Source: Lepus europaeus (taxonomy: Eukaryota > Chordata > Mammalia > Lagomorpha > Leporidae). From it: a stretch of 64,000 nt of DNA. The DNA is taken from assembly GCF_033115175.1 (NCBI RefSeq), contig NC_084834.1, forward strand, positions 78,016,462 to 78,080,461, read 5' to 3'. Both the position numbers and the translations under genes were made by a program. Shown here one piece after another: positions 1 through 12,240 of the stretch (position 1 is the first letter of the stretch; every line of letters begins with the position of its first letter). The notes below the pieces were generated by a model. The model had not been told where the DNA came from, did no database searches, and saw only the letters and a program-made list of their open reading frames with translations.

Positions 1-96
1 AGAGAATTAGCAGAGCTCTTTCAGTAGCTTACTATAAAGAGAAGAAAATTTTGAATTTTGTTCTAAATAAATTTACTGGATAAAAAGGAAATTCCA

Positions 97-452
97 GGCC
101 AGTGCCGTGGCTCACTTGGCTAATCCTCTGCCTGTGGTGCTGGCACTCCGGGTTCTAGTTCCAGTTGGGGCGCCGGGTACTAGTCCTGGTTGCTCCTCTT
201 CCAGTCCAGCTCTCTGCTGTGGCCTGGGAGGGCAGTGGAGGATGGCCCAAGTGCTTGGGTCCCTGCACCCGCATGGAGACCGGGAGGAAGCACCTGGCTC
301 CTGGCTTCGGATCAGCACAGCGCTGGCCGAATGGGAGTGAACCAACGGAAGACCTTTCTCTCTGTCTCTCTCTCACTGTCTATAACTCTTTCTCTGTCTC
401 TCTCTCTCTCACTGTCTAACTCTGCCTGTCAAAAAAAAAAAAAAACAAACAA
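97..452 (+). mobile_element. CSINE (rabbit C repeat)
   Basis: Full-length young-type copy: GTGGCTCACTTGGCTAATCC head, CTGGCTCCTGGCTTCGGATC body, (CT)n tract, then an A-tail. The overlapping open frames are SINE translation only. Confidence 0.9.
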
Positions 453-1204
453 ACACCCAGGTCCTAAAATAAAGTATCTGAATATAAAAAAATAAAATTT
501 TCTTTTAAAATTATATTTAACAAAACACAATTATATTTGTGAAATAATTCTTAATATATAAACATTTTATTTGAGGTAGTGATATGATGTAAATAGGCAG
601 GCAGCTAAGTTTAGCCCAAGTGGCCTAGAATCCTTGCAGTCTTGCATGTTACCTCTTTATCTATTTAACATGTCACCAACCCAAGAAATGTCATGATAAT
701 ATTAAATTCCATCAACAGAAATGCTCTTCAATTCCCAGATGGTTTCGCACACGCTAAAGCACCACCCCTTACCTAATAAAAGAGACTGAGAATGGGGAGA
801 GCCCTCTTTTCTCCACAGACCATGGTTGGAGGGGCTGGAGGTGCTATTCAGGCTCCCCACACACAAACTCTCCCCCCCCCCCCATAACCCTCTTGCCTAA
901 CTATGATGTGCATTTCTCTGTGTGGGGCAGCCACCCACATTTGAATGCTTTCTCTCTTAAATTAATCCTGTTCTTAAGATGTCTCTGCTTGGATTTATCT
1001 CTGGGAGAGGCAAGAACCTAGAGTGGAAAATTCAAATGCTCATGCCAACATCAGTAGAAAGGGAAAGCAGTTGGTTTAAGAAGTCACCAAAATAAGAAGA
1101 TAGAGAATACTAATGAGAGGTCAAGAAATATGGAAGATAGAGTGTGAGTGGAGTCATGGTGTTTGAAGAGAATACTTGAGCAGTTTCCCAGAAATATTGG
1201 AAGG
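453..1204. other. Flank without a recognised gene
   Basis: AT-rich sequence with no supported exon. The only notable item is an interrupted poly-C run near 868-884. Confidence 0.5.
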
Positions 1205-1640
1205 CACTAAATTCGTTCTCTGTAGCTGCCATAACAAAATGACCACACAATTAGTGGTTTATAACACCAAATGTGTCATCTTATGGTCCTGAAAATCGAA
1301 ATATCTACAATGATCAAGCTAGGCTAAAATCAAAGTATTGGCAGGGTGCAGTCATTTCTGCAGTCCCCAGGGGGGACTCAGTTTCCTTGCTTTTTCCAGC
1401 TTCTATCTTCAAAGGTGGGTTGAGTCCTCATATTACATTACTCTGACCAATTGTTCTGCTTCCTATTCCACTTTATGGACCCTGGTGATTAAATGGGGCC
1501 CATATTTTTTCTATCTTAGGGTCAGCTGACTAGCAATCTTAATATCAGGTACAATATTAACAGATATTCATAGGTTCTGGGAATTAAGCCATGGACATAT
1601 TTGAGGAGCCATATTTCTGCTCACCACCATCATGTATCCA
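1205..1640 (-). mobile_element. Ancient interspersed repeat, LTR-like, family uncertain
   Basis: TAGCTGCCATAACAAAATGA opens it, followed by TTTCCTTGCTTTTTCCAGCT and TAAATGGGGCCCATA. This is a common mammalian repeat pattern, seen again near 26650 and 62985. I cannot name the family with confidence. Confidence 0.45.
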
Positions 1641-1671
1641 CAGGTTCAAGAGGTGCAATAAACCTAAAGCA

Positions 1672-2335
1672 GGCAGCTGTCTTTGTGGCATAGTGGTAAA
1701 GCTGTTGCTGACCATGTCAGCATCCCTTGTCAGAGTGACAGGGTTCATGTTCCAGCTGCTCCACTTCCAAGCAGCTTCCTACTAATGCACCTGGGAAGGC
1801 AGTGGAAGATGGTCCATATACTTTCCCAGCCACCCACACAGGAGAACAGGACAGAGTTTTTGCCTTCTGGCTTTGCGTGGCATAGACCTGGCTGTTACGG
1901 CCACCTAAGAATTGAACCAGCATGGCCGGCGCCGTGGCTCACTTGGCTAACCCTCTGCCTGTGGCGCCGGCACCCGGGGTTCTAGCCCCGGTTGGGGTGC
2001 CGGATTCTGTCCTGGTTGCTCCTCTTCCAGTCCAGCTCTCTGCTGAGGTCTGGGAGTGCAGTGGAGGATGGCCCAAGTGCTTGGGCCCTGCACCCGCATG
2101 GGAGACCAGGAGGAAGCACCTGGCTCCTGGCTTCGGATAGGTGCAGCGTGCCGGCCACAGTGGCCACTTGGGGGGTGAACCAAGGGAAAAAGGAAGACCT
2201 TTCTCTCTGTCTGTCTCTCTCTCTCTCACTGTGTAATTCTGCCTGTAAAAAAAAAAAAAAAAAAAAGAATTGAACCAGAAGATGGAAGGTCAGTCTCTCT
2301 TTCTGCCTTTCAAATAAATAAATAAATAATTTAAA
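1672..2335 (+). mobile_element. Older CSINE, split by a younger one
   Basis: The 5' part is 1672-1920. The element resumes at 2279-2335 and ends in (AAAT)n. The gap is filled by another CSINE flanked by AAGAATTGAACCAG at 1907-1920 and 2265-2278. Confidence 0.85.
1924..2264 (+). mobile_element. Young CSINE nested in the older copy
   Basis: Full head, (CT)n tract and A-tail, bounded by an exact 14-bp target duplication derived from the older CSINE. Confidence 0.92.
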
Positions 2336-2384
2336 AAAATTCTTGTGGGTTTGGGCATAACTTAAAGTTTATAAGACTAATGTA

Positions 2385-2695
2385 TTTTTAAAAATTTATT
2401 TATTAAAAGGCAAAGTGACAGAGAGAGCGAAAGATAACCTCCATCTGCTGGTTCACTCCCAAATGGTCACAACAGCCAGGGCTGAGCCAGGGTGAAGTCA
2501 GCAGCCAGGAATTCCAGTTGCATTTCCCAAGTGGGTGGCAGGAACTCAAGTACTTGAGCCATCACCAACTACTTCCCAGGCACATTAGCAGGGTACTCAT
2601 CCAGAGCACAGTAGCCAGGAGTAGAACCAGCACTCCAATAAGGGATGTAGGCATCTCAAGAGGTGGCTTAACCATTGTACAATGTCTGTTCCAAG
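2385..2695 (-). mobile_element. CSINE, old subfamily
   Basis: Inverted copy starting with an A-rich tail (AAAATTTATTTATT) and a GACAGAGAGAG tract. It shows many substitutions. Flanks share AGACTAA.GTAT, a likely target duplication. Confidence 0.8.
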
Positions 2696-3059
2696 ACTAA
2701 AGTATCTTTTCAAATGATGTCACAAGGACCTTCTTTGTGGCATACTGAAAAGTTGGATAGCATAATAATGTTCCTTCAACGAGAAGAATTAGTTCAATAA
2801 ATTAAGGTACCTCAGTTGAACATGAAGCCACTTAATACTATACCTGTATGTTTAAACCTATGCTTACCATAGCTTAGTAAGTAAAAGAAAGTAGTTTGTC
2901 AAACAGCAGATACAGACACAGTTTAAGATTTTTTCTGTTTAAACATACATATTCGTGTGAGCACAGAAATAAGATTAAAAGAATATTCAGTGAAAACACT
3001 ACTATAGAGAATTTCAGCTTATTTATATTTTGTTGCATTCCATGTTTATTTTTGTTTTT

Positions 3060-3090
3060 TTAAAGACTTATTTATCTGAAAGGCAGAGTT

Positions 3091-3136
<46 letters not shown>

Positions 3137-3329
3137 TCCAATTGCTGGTTCACTCTCCAAATGACTGCCACAGACAGCACTGGACCAGGCCAAAGCCAGG
3201 AGCCAGGAGCTTCAGCTGTGTCTCCCATGTGGGTGCAGGGACACAAGCGCATTAGCAGGGAGCTGGACAGGAAGTAAAGCAGCTCAGACTCAGACAGCTG
3301 TACCCACTACATCACAACGTCAGCCCCTG
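3060..3329 (-). mobile_element. CSINE with a long (AG)n tract
   Basis: Inverted copy, with a (GA)n microsatellite at about 3096-3132 from its (CT)n tract. It ends near CAACGTCAGCCCC. Confidence 0.85.
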
Positions 3330-3932
3330 CATTCCATGTTATTTTAAAAATATTTTCATTGTGTGTAACAATTTCAGATTTACTAAAAACTGTTAAGATA
3401 GCATGGATTTCTCATATAATCTGCACCAAGGTAGCCCTATTATTAGGGATCGTAATCTCTAATATTAACCAATAGTAATACATTAACTAAAATTGACATT
3501 TTATTTAGGTTATTTATTTATTTATTTTTTTGCCTAATCATTTTCTTTTGTGTCCATTTAAGATACATTAGACTTAGTTCTTGGGTATCCTCAGACTCCT
3601 CTTGGTTGTGACAACTCTGAAAAGCACTGGGCAGGTGTTTTGTAAGATGCTCCTCTATAGGAATTCTTGTGCTGTATTTCTCATGGTTTGATTGGGGTAA
3701 CAAGTTTGGAGGAGGAAGACCAGAGAAGTGAAATACCATTTTCATCATATCAGACATCTGTATTACCAATTAGTGCCAGTCATAACCCCGGAAGTACACA
3801 ACCCTGAATGCTATGATCTTCAATGTTGAAATTCCCAAAAGTCAAAATTGCTAATGAGAAAAATCCCTGAAGTTTAAAAATCCCTGAAAATCAAAACCCC
3901 CCTAATTACAATCTCCAAAGATTAAAAGTGCC

Positions 3933-4190
3933 AGGGCCAGCACTGTGGCGCAACGGGTTAACGCCCTGGCCTGAAGCACCGGTATCCCATATGGATGCCG
4001 GTTCTAGTCCTGACTGCTCCTCTTCTGATCCAGCTCTCTGCTGTGGCCTGGGATAGCAATAGAAGATGGCCCAAGTCCTTGAGCCCCTGCACCTTCGTGG
4101 GAGACCTGGAAGAAGCTCCTGGCTCCTGGCTTTGCATTGGCACAGCTCCGGCTGTTGCGTCCAATTGGGGAGTGAACCTTTGGATGGAAG

Positions 4191-4236
<46 letters not shown>

Positions 4237-4288
4237 CTCCTCTCTCTGTGTAACTCTTTCAAATAAATAAATAAGCCTTTAAAAAAAG
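3933..4288 (+). mobile_element. CSINE
   Basis: GGGCCAGCACTGTGGCGCAA head, long (CT)n, and AAATAAATAAATAAG tail. Confidence 0.88.
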
Positions 4289-4379
4289 AAAACACCCTCT
4301 GTCAGAAAACAAAAAGAATTCTTAAACCAGAGAATAATTTTATGATCTACAGCCCTCAGGTTGTACATTGTATCTCTAG

Positions 4380-4890
4380 ACTTGTTCATCCTACAGATCT
4401 GCTATTTTGTATCCTTTGACTTACATATCCACATTATCTCCCCTCACTTTCCCATCTCCTATCCTGATATTTGCTATTTTGTTCTTCATCTCTGTATATT
4501 TCAATTTAAAAAAAAAAAGATTCCATATTCAACTGAGATCATACAGTATTTTTTCTTTCTGTGCCTGGCTTATCTTAGCAGAATGTCCGCTATGCTCACC
4601 CATATTGTGGAACATAGCAAAACCTTGTTCTTTTTAGGGCAGAATCCTATTCAGTTATATACAGCGTCTTTATCTATTAATCTGTCAATGGACACTCAGC
4701 TGTCTCCACATCTTGGCTATTGTGAAGAATGCTGCAGTGAGCCTGGGAGTGCAGATGTCTTTCCAAGGTGGTGATTGCATTGCCTTTGGGTATGTGCCCA
4801 GAAGGGAGACTGCTGGGTCAGACAACAGTTCTATTTTTAATTTCTTTAGAACCTCCATATGGTTTTCTATAATGACTGCTCAGTATTTTA
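4380..4890 (-). mobile_element. Old LINE-1 3' fragment
   Basis: On the - strand this reads as degraded L1 ORF2 end and 3' region. Typical phrases are an ATTCACAATAGCCAAGAT-type stretch and a polyA-like border near 4505. Old and interrupted by stops. Confidence 0.6.
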
Positions 4891-5499
4891 AAAGACAAAC
4901 AAAATAGTTTGCAACATTTAAAAGATTTCACATATAAATTCAGATTTCTGGCTTTTTTTTTTTTTTAATTAGGATCTTATGCCATTAGGTTCACCTCCTT
5001 TCTTGGAACTTATATTGATTAAAGAGGACCTGCATTCTCAGGTTTGTGGCACTTGCTTCCCAGATAGCTTTTCTCACTTGTTACCATCCAGTCCTTATAG
5101 ACAATACAGGTTTGCAATCCACACATGACCTCTTATCTTGGCATAAGCTACAAACATTCTTAAATATTTCTATTTAAATGTCCTGAAGACTCCCCAGAAT
5201 CCACATATTCAAAACCAAACTTACTACTTTTTTCTAAAATTAACATTCTTCCTGTATTCCCTAAGTAATCCAAATAATGGAATCACACCTTCCTCCTCCT
5301 GCCTCCTCCTGCCCACAGCTTTTCCAGTCATGTGCAGAAACTCTGACAGGCTCAGGTGTTCGCTTTCATTGTTCCCAACACTTTAAAGTCCGTTGCCTTC
5401 CTGACATCTGGAAACCTCTACCTACTTTCCAAAACGAAGCAAAATCATTTAGTTTCTGAAATTAAGTCCTCTGCCTCAAGGAACCCTTAGTTTCTCCTT

Positions 5500-5660
5500 T
5501 TCATGTTCAGGCACCTCAATGACATTGTATGTTGTCTGGCACATACTTCCAGCTCTCCTGCTAGGCTAGGGATGCCTCAGGGGCAGTGATCATGCTTAGT
5601 CATCTGTATATCACCTAAGACAAAATGCAAGGACTTTAATAAATGTGTCAAACACATTAA
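5500..5660 (+). mobile_element. L2-like 3' end fragment
   Basis: It has the pattern of an L2 tail: CTGGCACATA, CTAGGGATGCCTCAGGGGCAG, then a TTTAATAAATGTGTCAA ending. Old and diverged, named by memory. Confidence 0.45.
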
Positions 5661-7043
5661 ATTATACAAATCAATGAAAAGATTGCTTCATATTTCACCT
5701 GCTTAAATTTTCTGTATGCCTTCAGTCCTTGGTAAATTTTTTTTTTTTTTTTTGGTGTTTACTTTGGATTGGTTCTAGAATCTTTAAATTTTGTACCATA
5801 TGACTACAAAATCAAATGGCTATGTCAAAAGAAAATGAATTGACTCCACAATTTAAGTGAGGATTTAAAAAAAAAATTACCTGGTTTTAAATATCTAAGG
5901 ATGCCTGGTATTCTGGAAAAAAATCTATAATTATTTATAAAAAAAGATCCCATAGGGGCAACTGAACAGCTGTCGAAAGATCTGGCACATCACGATGCCA
6001 GCCTGAATTTAATGACCTACATGTGAAGGGCTACATATCCAATTACTAATCCTCACTCTGCTACTCTTTGCCCTGATATGGAGGCAGCTGAAAAAAGATG
6101 CCCTACTAACGGATCAGAAATGGATCCAGACTTCACTGCCAATGTTCAGCTAACAGAGAACTTTTAGATTTGAGATGAGAGAAAAAGAGAGGTACCACAA
6201 CAATGTGACAGCTGGCAGTTCTTAAAATAAAATTTGAGGGTTTAATGCAAGAATGAATTTTTTGTTTTTGTTTTACTAAATTCAGGAAAGTTCCAATTCT
6301 TTTAGAGAACCTCAAATTTTCAATTTAACTTTGTGTTCATGGAAGTCTTTAAACACATTCAAGTATGTCTTCAAACATACTACACTTCATATTTCTTTCC
6401 ATACTCAAAAGGTAGTCTTCTCCTAAAAGATTCAAATCTCATTCTTAACCTTCACTGCCTACAATAACTACTTATTAGAAGTGGGGCCAAGAAAAATAAA
6501 TAATAAAGTAAGTAGAAAAGGACAAGATGACTCAGTCTATATATAGCACAAAGATTATATAAGGCCAAGCACTGTAAACAATGAAATGTCACCCGATATT
6601 TTGCAAAACAGCACAGGAAAAAAAATAGCTCAAGAAATGAATGGCGAGTAAAGTACATGGCCATCTTACTTCAGCCATTTTTTCAAAGGAGGTTTGGAGG
6701 AATTCTACATTTAAGCCCATTGTACCGTGAATCTGACTCATTTTTTTAAATTTAATTTTCCACCTCAGTTATGTAAAAACACGGGATACTGGTAACACTT
6801 CCAATACATTAGAAATAATTTAGTTAAGAGACACTTTCCTCTTCACCACAGAAGTGCCTCTCCTGTTTCCCTTTTTCAATTTTTATAAGGGGTTACCTTA
6901 GTCCCCTTTCAACAGATATACAAACGAATATAAACCCACAGGTACACAGTTACCTCCTGAAGCGGGAACTACACACACACTGTAACCACTCCTAATCTCT
7001 TTACTCCAGACCTGCCCCCTTTAAACCCCTCCTCTTTCTCCCA
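5661..7043. other. Upstream flank of the CpG island
   Basis: AT-rich with poly-T and poly-A runs. No exon of MTTP or any other gene is recognised apart from the candidate donor near 6953. Confidence 0.5.
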
Positions 7044-7060
7044 TTGCAGGCCCGAAGTTG
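6954..7060 (-). other. Candidate non-coding first exon on the - strand (MTTP long transcript)
   Basis: Reading the - strand out of the CpG island, TTCAGGAG|GTAACT gives a strong splice donor at 6954/6953. Human MTTP has a transcript whose first exon begins next to TRMT10A (recalled). The right boundary given here is a guess. No MTTP coding exon, including the signal-peptide exon, was found between 1 and 7000. Low confidence. Confidence 0.3.
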
Positions 7061-7800
7061 GCGCACTTCGATGACGTACGACGTATCCGCCGTCGTAGCC
7101 GCCACCACGCCCCTGCCTCTGGGAGTTGAAGTTTCCGACGGAGGATTCCTGAGCGGTGTCGAGGAACACTCCAGAAAGGCTTATCTCTGCGAGCTTTCCT
7201 GTTCCCCATCAACACCTCAGCAAGGTAACGCTCCGGTAACTGTGGCTGGTTTTCGCCTGCTCTTTGATAGCTTTGGACGCACAATAAGCGCAAGCCATGC
7301 TGTCCTCGACTGGCAGCAAGGGCTTCCGGGGGAAAGGGGAGTGGGGCCGAGAAACTGCTAGTAGTGCTGCTGTTGCCGAAGGAAGTGACGTCAGATTGTG
7401 TGCGCCCGCGGCCTGTGTGGCCGCTCTCTGACTCGCTGGTTGCAACTTAGTCCCGCCTCTCGAACGCGTCCGCTGGCGCGCAAGTCCGAGGCGTGGACTG
7501 CAGAGTGGGCGAGGCTCTGCCTCCCGGCTTGGCGGGGTTACGTTAGGCGTTTGTTCCGAGAGTGGGGAGCCAGCCCCTAGCGTGTAAGGGCGTGATTTTG
7601 TAAAGGATGACAAGAGGAGGAGGCCCGGGCCCTGGAGGGTGGGAAGACTACTTGGGATTCTGCCACTTCGTGGCTAGTGACGGGGGCAGGTCGCCCACCC
7701 CTCTGATCCTGCTTTAGCTTAGTTTTCCCCTGAGGGAACGTGGCGGAGTCCCGGGGGAAGTCGTCGCGGGTGCTGCTAACCCCGCTGTGGTGCCCCAAGG
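7044..7800. promoter_or_regulatory. CpG-island bidirectional-type promoter of TRMT10A (and probably an upstream MTTP exon)
   Basis: This is the one long CpG-dense, TATA-less stretch beside a gene in an otherwise AT-rich window. Visible elements: TGACGTAC near 7072, CCACGCCCC near 7106, a GGAAGTGACGTCA composite near 7381, and several GCGC/CGCG runs up to 7780. It sits upstream of the first TRMT10A coding exon, so the transcript must begin with a non-coding exon here. CAAG|GTAACG at 7221-7230 is a good + strand donor candidate, but the start site is not determined. In human, TRMT10A and a long MTTP transcript start about 100 bases apart on opposite strands (recalled). That supports a shared promoter here. 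No housekeeping-type promoter is visible for C4orf17. Confidence 0.8.
7386..7393. promoter_or_regulatory. Consensus CRE palindrome next to an ETS-type site
   Basis: TGACGTCA is a perfect CREB/ATF palindrome. It overlaps GGAAGTGA, an ETS-like core, inside the CpG island. This pairing is common in TATA-less housekeeping promoters. Binding is inferred from sequence only. Confidence 0.6.
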
Positions 7801-9728
7801 ACGATTTTTAAGGACATAGAGGTGTTAGCTTTATTTCGTTGAAAGCCTCTAAGTTTAAACATTGAGAGTTTTAAAAATACTTTAATTTTTATTGCAGAGC
7901 TGCCAAGAGGGTAAAAACATCTCTTGCTTAGTCAAAACAAAACAAAAAACTTTCCCCCTTTGGTCCCAATCCTTCGTCCAGATTAAACATCAGCTTTCGC
8001 TGCGGCAGATTTGCCTAACTCGTTTTGTAAAGGGTAATTCCTCCGCTCTCGCTGTCAAGTCGTTGATCCATTCTGCAGTTATTCTTGATTCGCTTGGATC
8101 TTTGTGGAAGAGACTTACCAAGACGGTTTATACCATGCACTACAACTCATGCAAAGGTTTTTAACCTTTTCGCTTTCATTGATTTGTGATGTGTCTACCC
8201 AGCCTTAAGCTTTGCTAAGAAACGGAAACCCAGGGAATGGTGAGCTAAGTGTTTTTTACACTTCATCGTATCCTCAGCAAATGGCCTGAGTCATCTATTG
8301 GGTTCTTAGCCTTATAAACCCTATCTCTTATGAATGCACCACGGGATTTTAGAAAAATCATTTGCTAAAGTAGAATTTCTCACCTATTTATATAATTGCT
8401 TTAAAATGCCATTCTTAAATAGACGTAAAACTTGGTTTAATGAGTGAAAATACGTTATGAGCATCAGTGCATGCGAGGGAAGAACACAGAACACTTTGCA
8501 TGGAGATTTTGTAAATTATGGCCCACACGAAAATAATCAGAAAGCAAGTATACTTAGTAAAATACTAAACTGCTTATTACTTAATCCAAAGAAGCTAGTA
8601 CGTAATGAAATGTTTTAGTGTAGACAGTTGGAGTTGGTAAGAAAGTATGCTGTGAACAATAATTTATAATCAAGCTAGCTAACAAAATGCTTTTGCTGTA
8701 TTCTACTTAGGTCTCAGTGGATCTGGCTTGTTAAATAAAGCTTAAAATTCTCTTGGTATGGTGTGTCTTATTAATTGGAAATAGTTTTAGAATATTCATG
8801 GTGGTGATGTTGACTAGCTCATGAACTTTCCTTGTATTTGATACACTGCTTAAAAGCATTACTGTGTAGGTCAAATTAAATGTAATGAGACTTCTTAGGA
8901 AAGGCTAAAGCTCCCCCTGGTGTACATAAGCTATAACACATTTCTTAGCTTTAATTTTTTTTCACACTATAGAGCTTATCAACTCTTGGAGTATTTGAAT
9001 ATCGCCAGGAACTGGCTTACAATGATGCCTGTGATAAACAGAAATGTGCTCTCCTGGAATATTATTTCGTGAAGAGAGTACTTTGTTTCCCATGAATATT
9101 AATTGTGTTTTTAAGTTTACAAAGATCAGTGAGTCTTAGGTTTTCTCTATCCTCATTCTTTGGATACATGCAATGCTGAAATTTTTTTAAGGTAGTGTGT
9201 ATGGAAAGTAAGTAAAGTAAAAATCCTGGAAATCACAATATATGTTTTAAAATGTTCTTCCTTCTAATTGTTTTAGCTTACTGAATTAACCCTGTCTCCA
9301 TTTTCTTAAACACCTACCTATTTTTAGACTTAAAAAAATGAGTACATTCAAAGGTATACATTTGTGCTAATTAGTTTTCTGCTTGTGTCTCTCATTCTGT
9401 ATCCAAGTCTTAACTGCCTCTCCATTATTTTTCTGTTCTTTCTCTATCTGCATCCTGGTCAGATTGTCAGGGTATCTTCTAACTAATCAATTATCTCTTG
9501 GACTCCAGGTAATCTGGAGTTTTTCTCATCTATTGAAATTTTTATGTCTTCATTACCTAGTTTTCATATGGTTTCTTTTTCATGGATTCTTGTTTTCCTT
9601 TTTTTTCCCCCCTAATGCCTGGTTTTGTGTCACAATTTCCTGTTTCTACTTTTACAGTTCTTATTTCTTTTGATTTCTTTGAAACATTCCAGCCAAATAT
9701 TTTAAAATCACTTTAAGATTGTACTATT
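7801..9728. other. TRMT10A intron 1, 5' part
   Basis: Unique-looking AT-rich intron after the CpG island. No clear repeat or exon is recognised. 9380-9720 is T-rich and may be an old repeat. Confidence 0.5.
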
Positions 9729-10060
9729 AGAGACTGATGCTGTGGTGTAGCAGGTAAAGCTGGTGCCTGCAGTGCCAGCATCCCATATGGGTGCCAGTTT
9801 GAGTCCCGGCAGCTCCACTTCCAATCCAGCTCTGTGCTATGGCCTGAGAAAGCAGTAGAAGATGACCCAGGTGTAGGCTCCTGCACCCGTGTAGGGGACC
9901 TGGAAGAAGCTCCAGGCTCCTGGTTTCGGATCGACCCCAGTTGTTGCAGTCATTTGGGGAGTGAACCAGTGAGTGGAAGAACTCTCTGTGCCTCTGCCTC
10001 TGCTTCTCTGCAACTCTGCCTTTCAAATAAATAGATAAATCTTTTTTTTTTTTTTTTAAA
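9729..10060 (+). mobile_element. CSINE
   Basis: GACTGATGCTGTGGTGTAGC head, CATCCCATATGGGTGCC, tail with AAATAAATAGATAAATC. It is in TRMT10A intron 1. Confidence 0.85.
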
Positions 10061-11529
10061 GACTGTGCTATTATCGCCAATTTGTATAGTGTGGACTTGT
10101 TTCCTGATTTTTTTTTTTCTTAGTGCTTTTTGTAATTTTAGTTTGAAGATGCATCTTGAATGAAATTATCACCTCCCCTCTCCTACCTATGTCTCTGCAA
10201 CTGATTCAGATCCACAAGATTTTGTGATGGTTCCCACCCAGGATCCTGTTGCATGTTGCAGTATGCTGAAGATGTAATGTGGATAGTTCAGATTCTAGTC
10301 ATGCAGTTTTACAGGTTGATGTGTCACTTCATGGTTGCATAAGGTTGTGACAGAAAGGCTGTATCTGCCTTCCTTCAGGCCTACCTATGTGCTCGGTGTC
10401 TTGGGAGCCATAGTGTTTCAGGCTTTTTCATGGAACAAGGAGGCCCACCCCTTGCTGGTCTGTTTACTTCTCTCTCATCCCCTGCCTGTTATTATTAACA
10501 TTATTATTGTTAGTCTCCTCCCTTTGTTAAAGTTAGGGAGACTTAAAAGCTGCCTTTGCCCAGCAGATCCAACAGGAACGCTATCCACCCACTTCTTGTT
10601 TCTGGTTTTGAGTGACACTGTGCCCTTTTTATTTCTCCTTTTATATTTCATCTACAATTTCATGTATTTTGAGTCAGGATGCTTCAAAGCATGAACTTTT
10701 GGCAACCACCTCTAGAAAGTCTGTTTGAATTTTTAAATTTAGTGGCATAGCTATAAAAATGGACAATTTTTTCTTGTCTTGTTACTAAAGAAAGCAAAAA
10801 CCATCCAATAAAACCAATGCTTAAATTATGCTCATTAAGGTTTTGTCCTATTAGCTAAATTGTGGAGTTTTCTTTTAGATGTTAGCTGCTTTGCATAGAC
10901 TTGCTGACTATCTCTATAAGAAAGAAGAGTCGGAATTTCTCTTAACGCCAGTAGAACATTTGGTGGCATCATGTTTAGGGATAAATAACAACTATGTTTT
11001 TAAGTTTTAGTGCTAAGTCTGTTAAAGAAAAAAAATCAGTATCTCTAGCCTTTGCCTTATCTGAAATCAAATCTAGTTCTAGTCAGTAGATACAAAGACA
11101 TTTGTGGTGAAGTCTAAATAAAGATATTTGAGATGACCTTGAACAGTCCACAAAACCAACTGATTACAGACTCCTCTTCTATGTCCATGTTTTGTTTTTT
11201 TAGTCATGACTGATTGTGGACTATTTACAGTTGCATGTTTACAATGAAATATATTGGAGAACACAGCCAAATTCATAGTCTGCATTGTCCAAAGTTTGTA
11301 AATCTTAAAACTTCTGTCCAAAACCTATCCTAAATGTATAACCACATAGTGAATAACACTCTTACTTCCCTTGTTCTGCAGCATTACAGAAGATGACAGG
11401 AAAGATGCTTTCCAGCTCTGTAAAAACCTCTCTCCTATAAAAACTGTATTTTTATTATATGAAATGTGAAAAATCAGAAAACCATGAGTAACAATTGAAC
11501 ATGTTTGTGTGTTTGCTTTTTAAAATAAG
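10061..11529. other. TRMT10A intron 1, middle part
   Basis: No recognised exon or young repeat. T-rich segments may be old LINE sequence. Confidence 0.4.
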
Positions 11530-11745
11530 TGGATGTAATCTGTATAATATATATTTATATATTACTTACATGCATAAATTTACATATATGATATGTAAAT
11601 ATATAATTATACATATATAATATATTGTTTACATATATAAATTACATGTATATTTACATTATATTACATATAATATATAGACATATATTATATAATGATA
11701 TAATAGTAATGTAATGTATGCATAACATACATATTAATCCACTTA
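11530..11745. repeat. AT-rich (TA/TATATT) microsatellite
   Basis: About 200 bases of alternating TA with ACATATA variants. It can form hairpins and is probably length-variable. Confidence 0.8.
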
Positions 11746-11922
11746 TTTGGTTTTCTTATTTGTATAAACATTTTCCCTTATCATAAAATAGTTTTGGAAG
11801 CATGATTTTTCCTGACTGCTTAGTATTCCTGGCCCGTGTTAGATGAACCATAATTTATGTGCTCTCCTTTTGGTGACATTCAAGTCATTTCTAACATTTC
11901 ATTATTAAAAAATAACACCCTA

Positions 11923-12240
11923 GGGTCCAGCGTTGTGGTGTAATGGGTTAAACTGCTGCCGGTGATGCTGGCATCCCATGTGAGTGCTGCTTTGGGTCCC
12001 AGCTGCTCCACTTCTCATCCAGCTCTCTGCTAATGTGCCTGAGAAGGCAGCAGAAGATTGCCAAAATACTTGGACACCTGCTACTCACATGGAAGACTTG
12101 CATAGAATTCCAAGCGTCAGGCTTTGGCCTGGTTCAGCCTTGGATGTTGCAGCCATTTGAGGAGTGAACCAGTTGGTGGAAGATCTCTCTCTCTCTCTCT
12201 AACTATGCCTTTCAAATAAATAAATAAATAATTTTTAAAA
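11923..12240 (+). mobile_element. CSINE, older
   Basis: GGTCCAGCGTTGTGGTGTAA head with substitutions, (CT)n, and AAATAAATAAATAA tail. About 390 bases before the first coding exon of TRMT10A. Confidence 0.85.

Noticed and set aside
1-7000. Search for MTTP coding exon 1 on the - strand
   Set aside because: No signal-peptide exon with a splice donor was found. In human the main MTTP start is about 10 kb from TRMT10A (recalled), so it is probably outside the window.
7209-7613. 134-aa - strand and 105-aa + strand open frames in the CpG island
   Set aside because: GC-rich sequence lowers stop frequency, the frames overlap on both strands, and no family is recognised.
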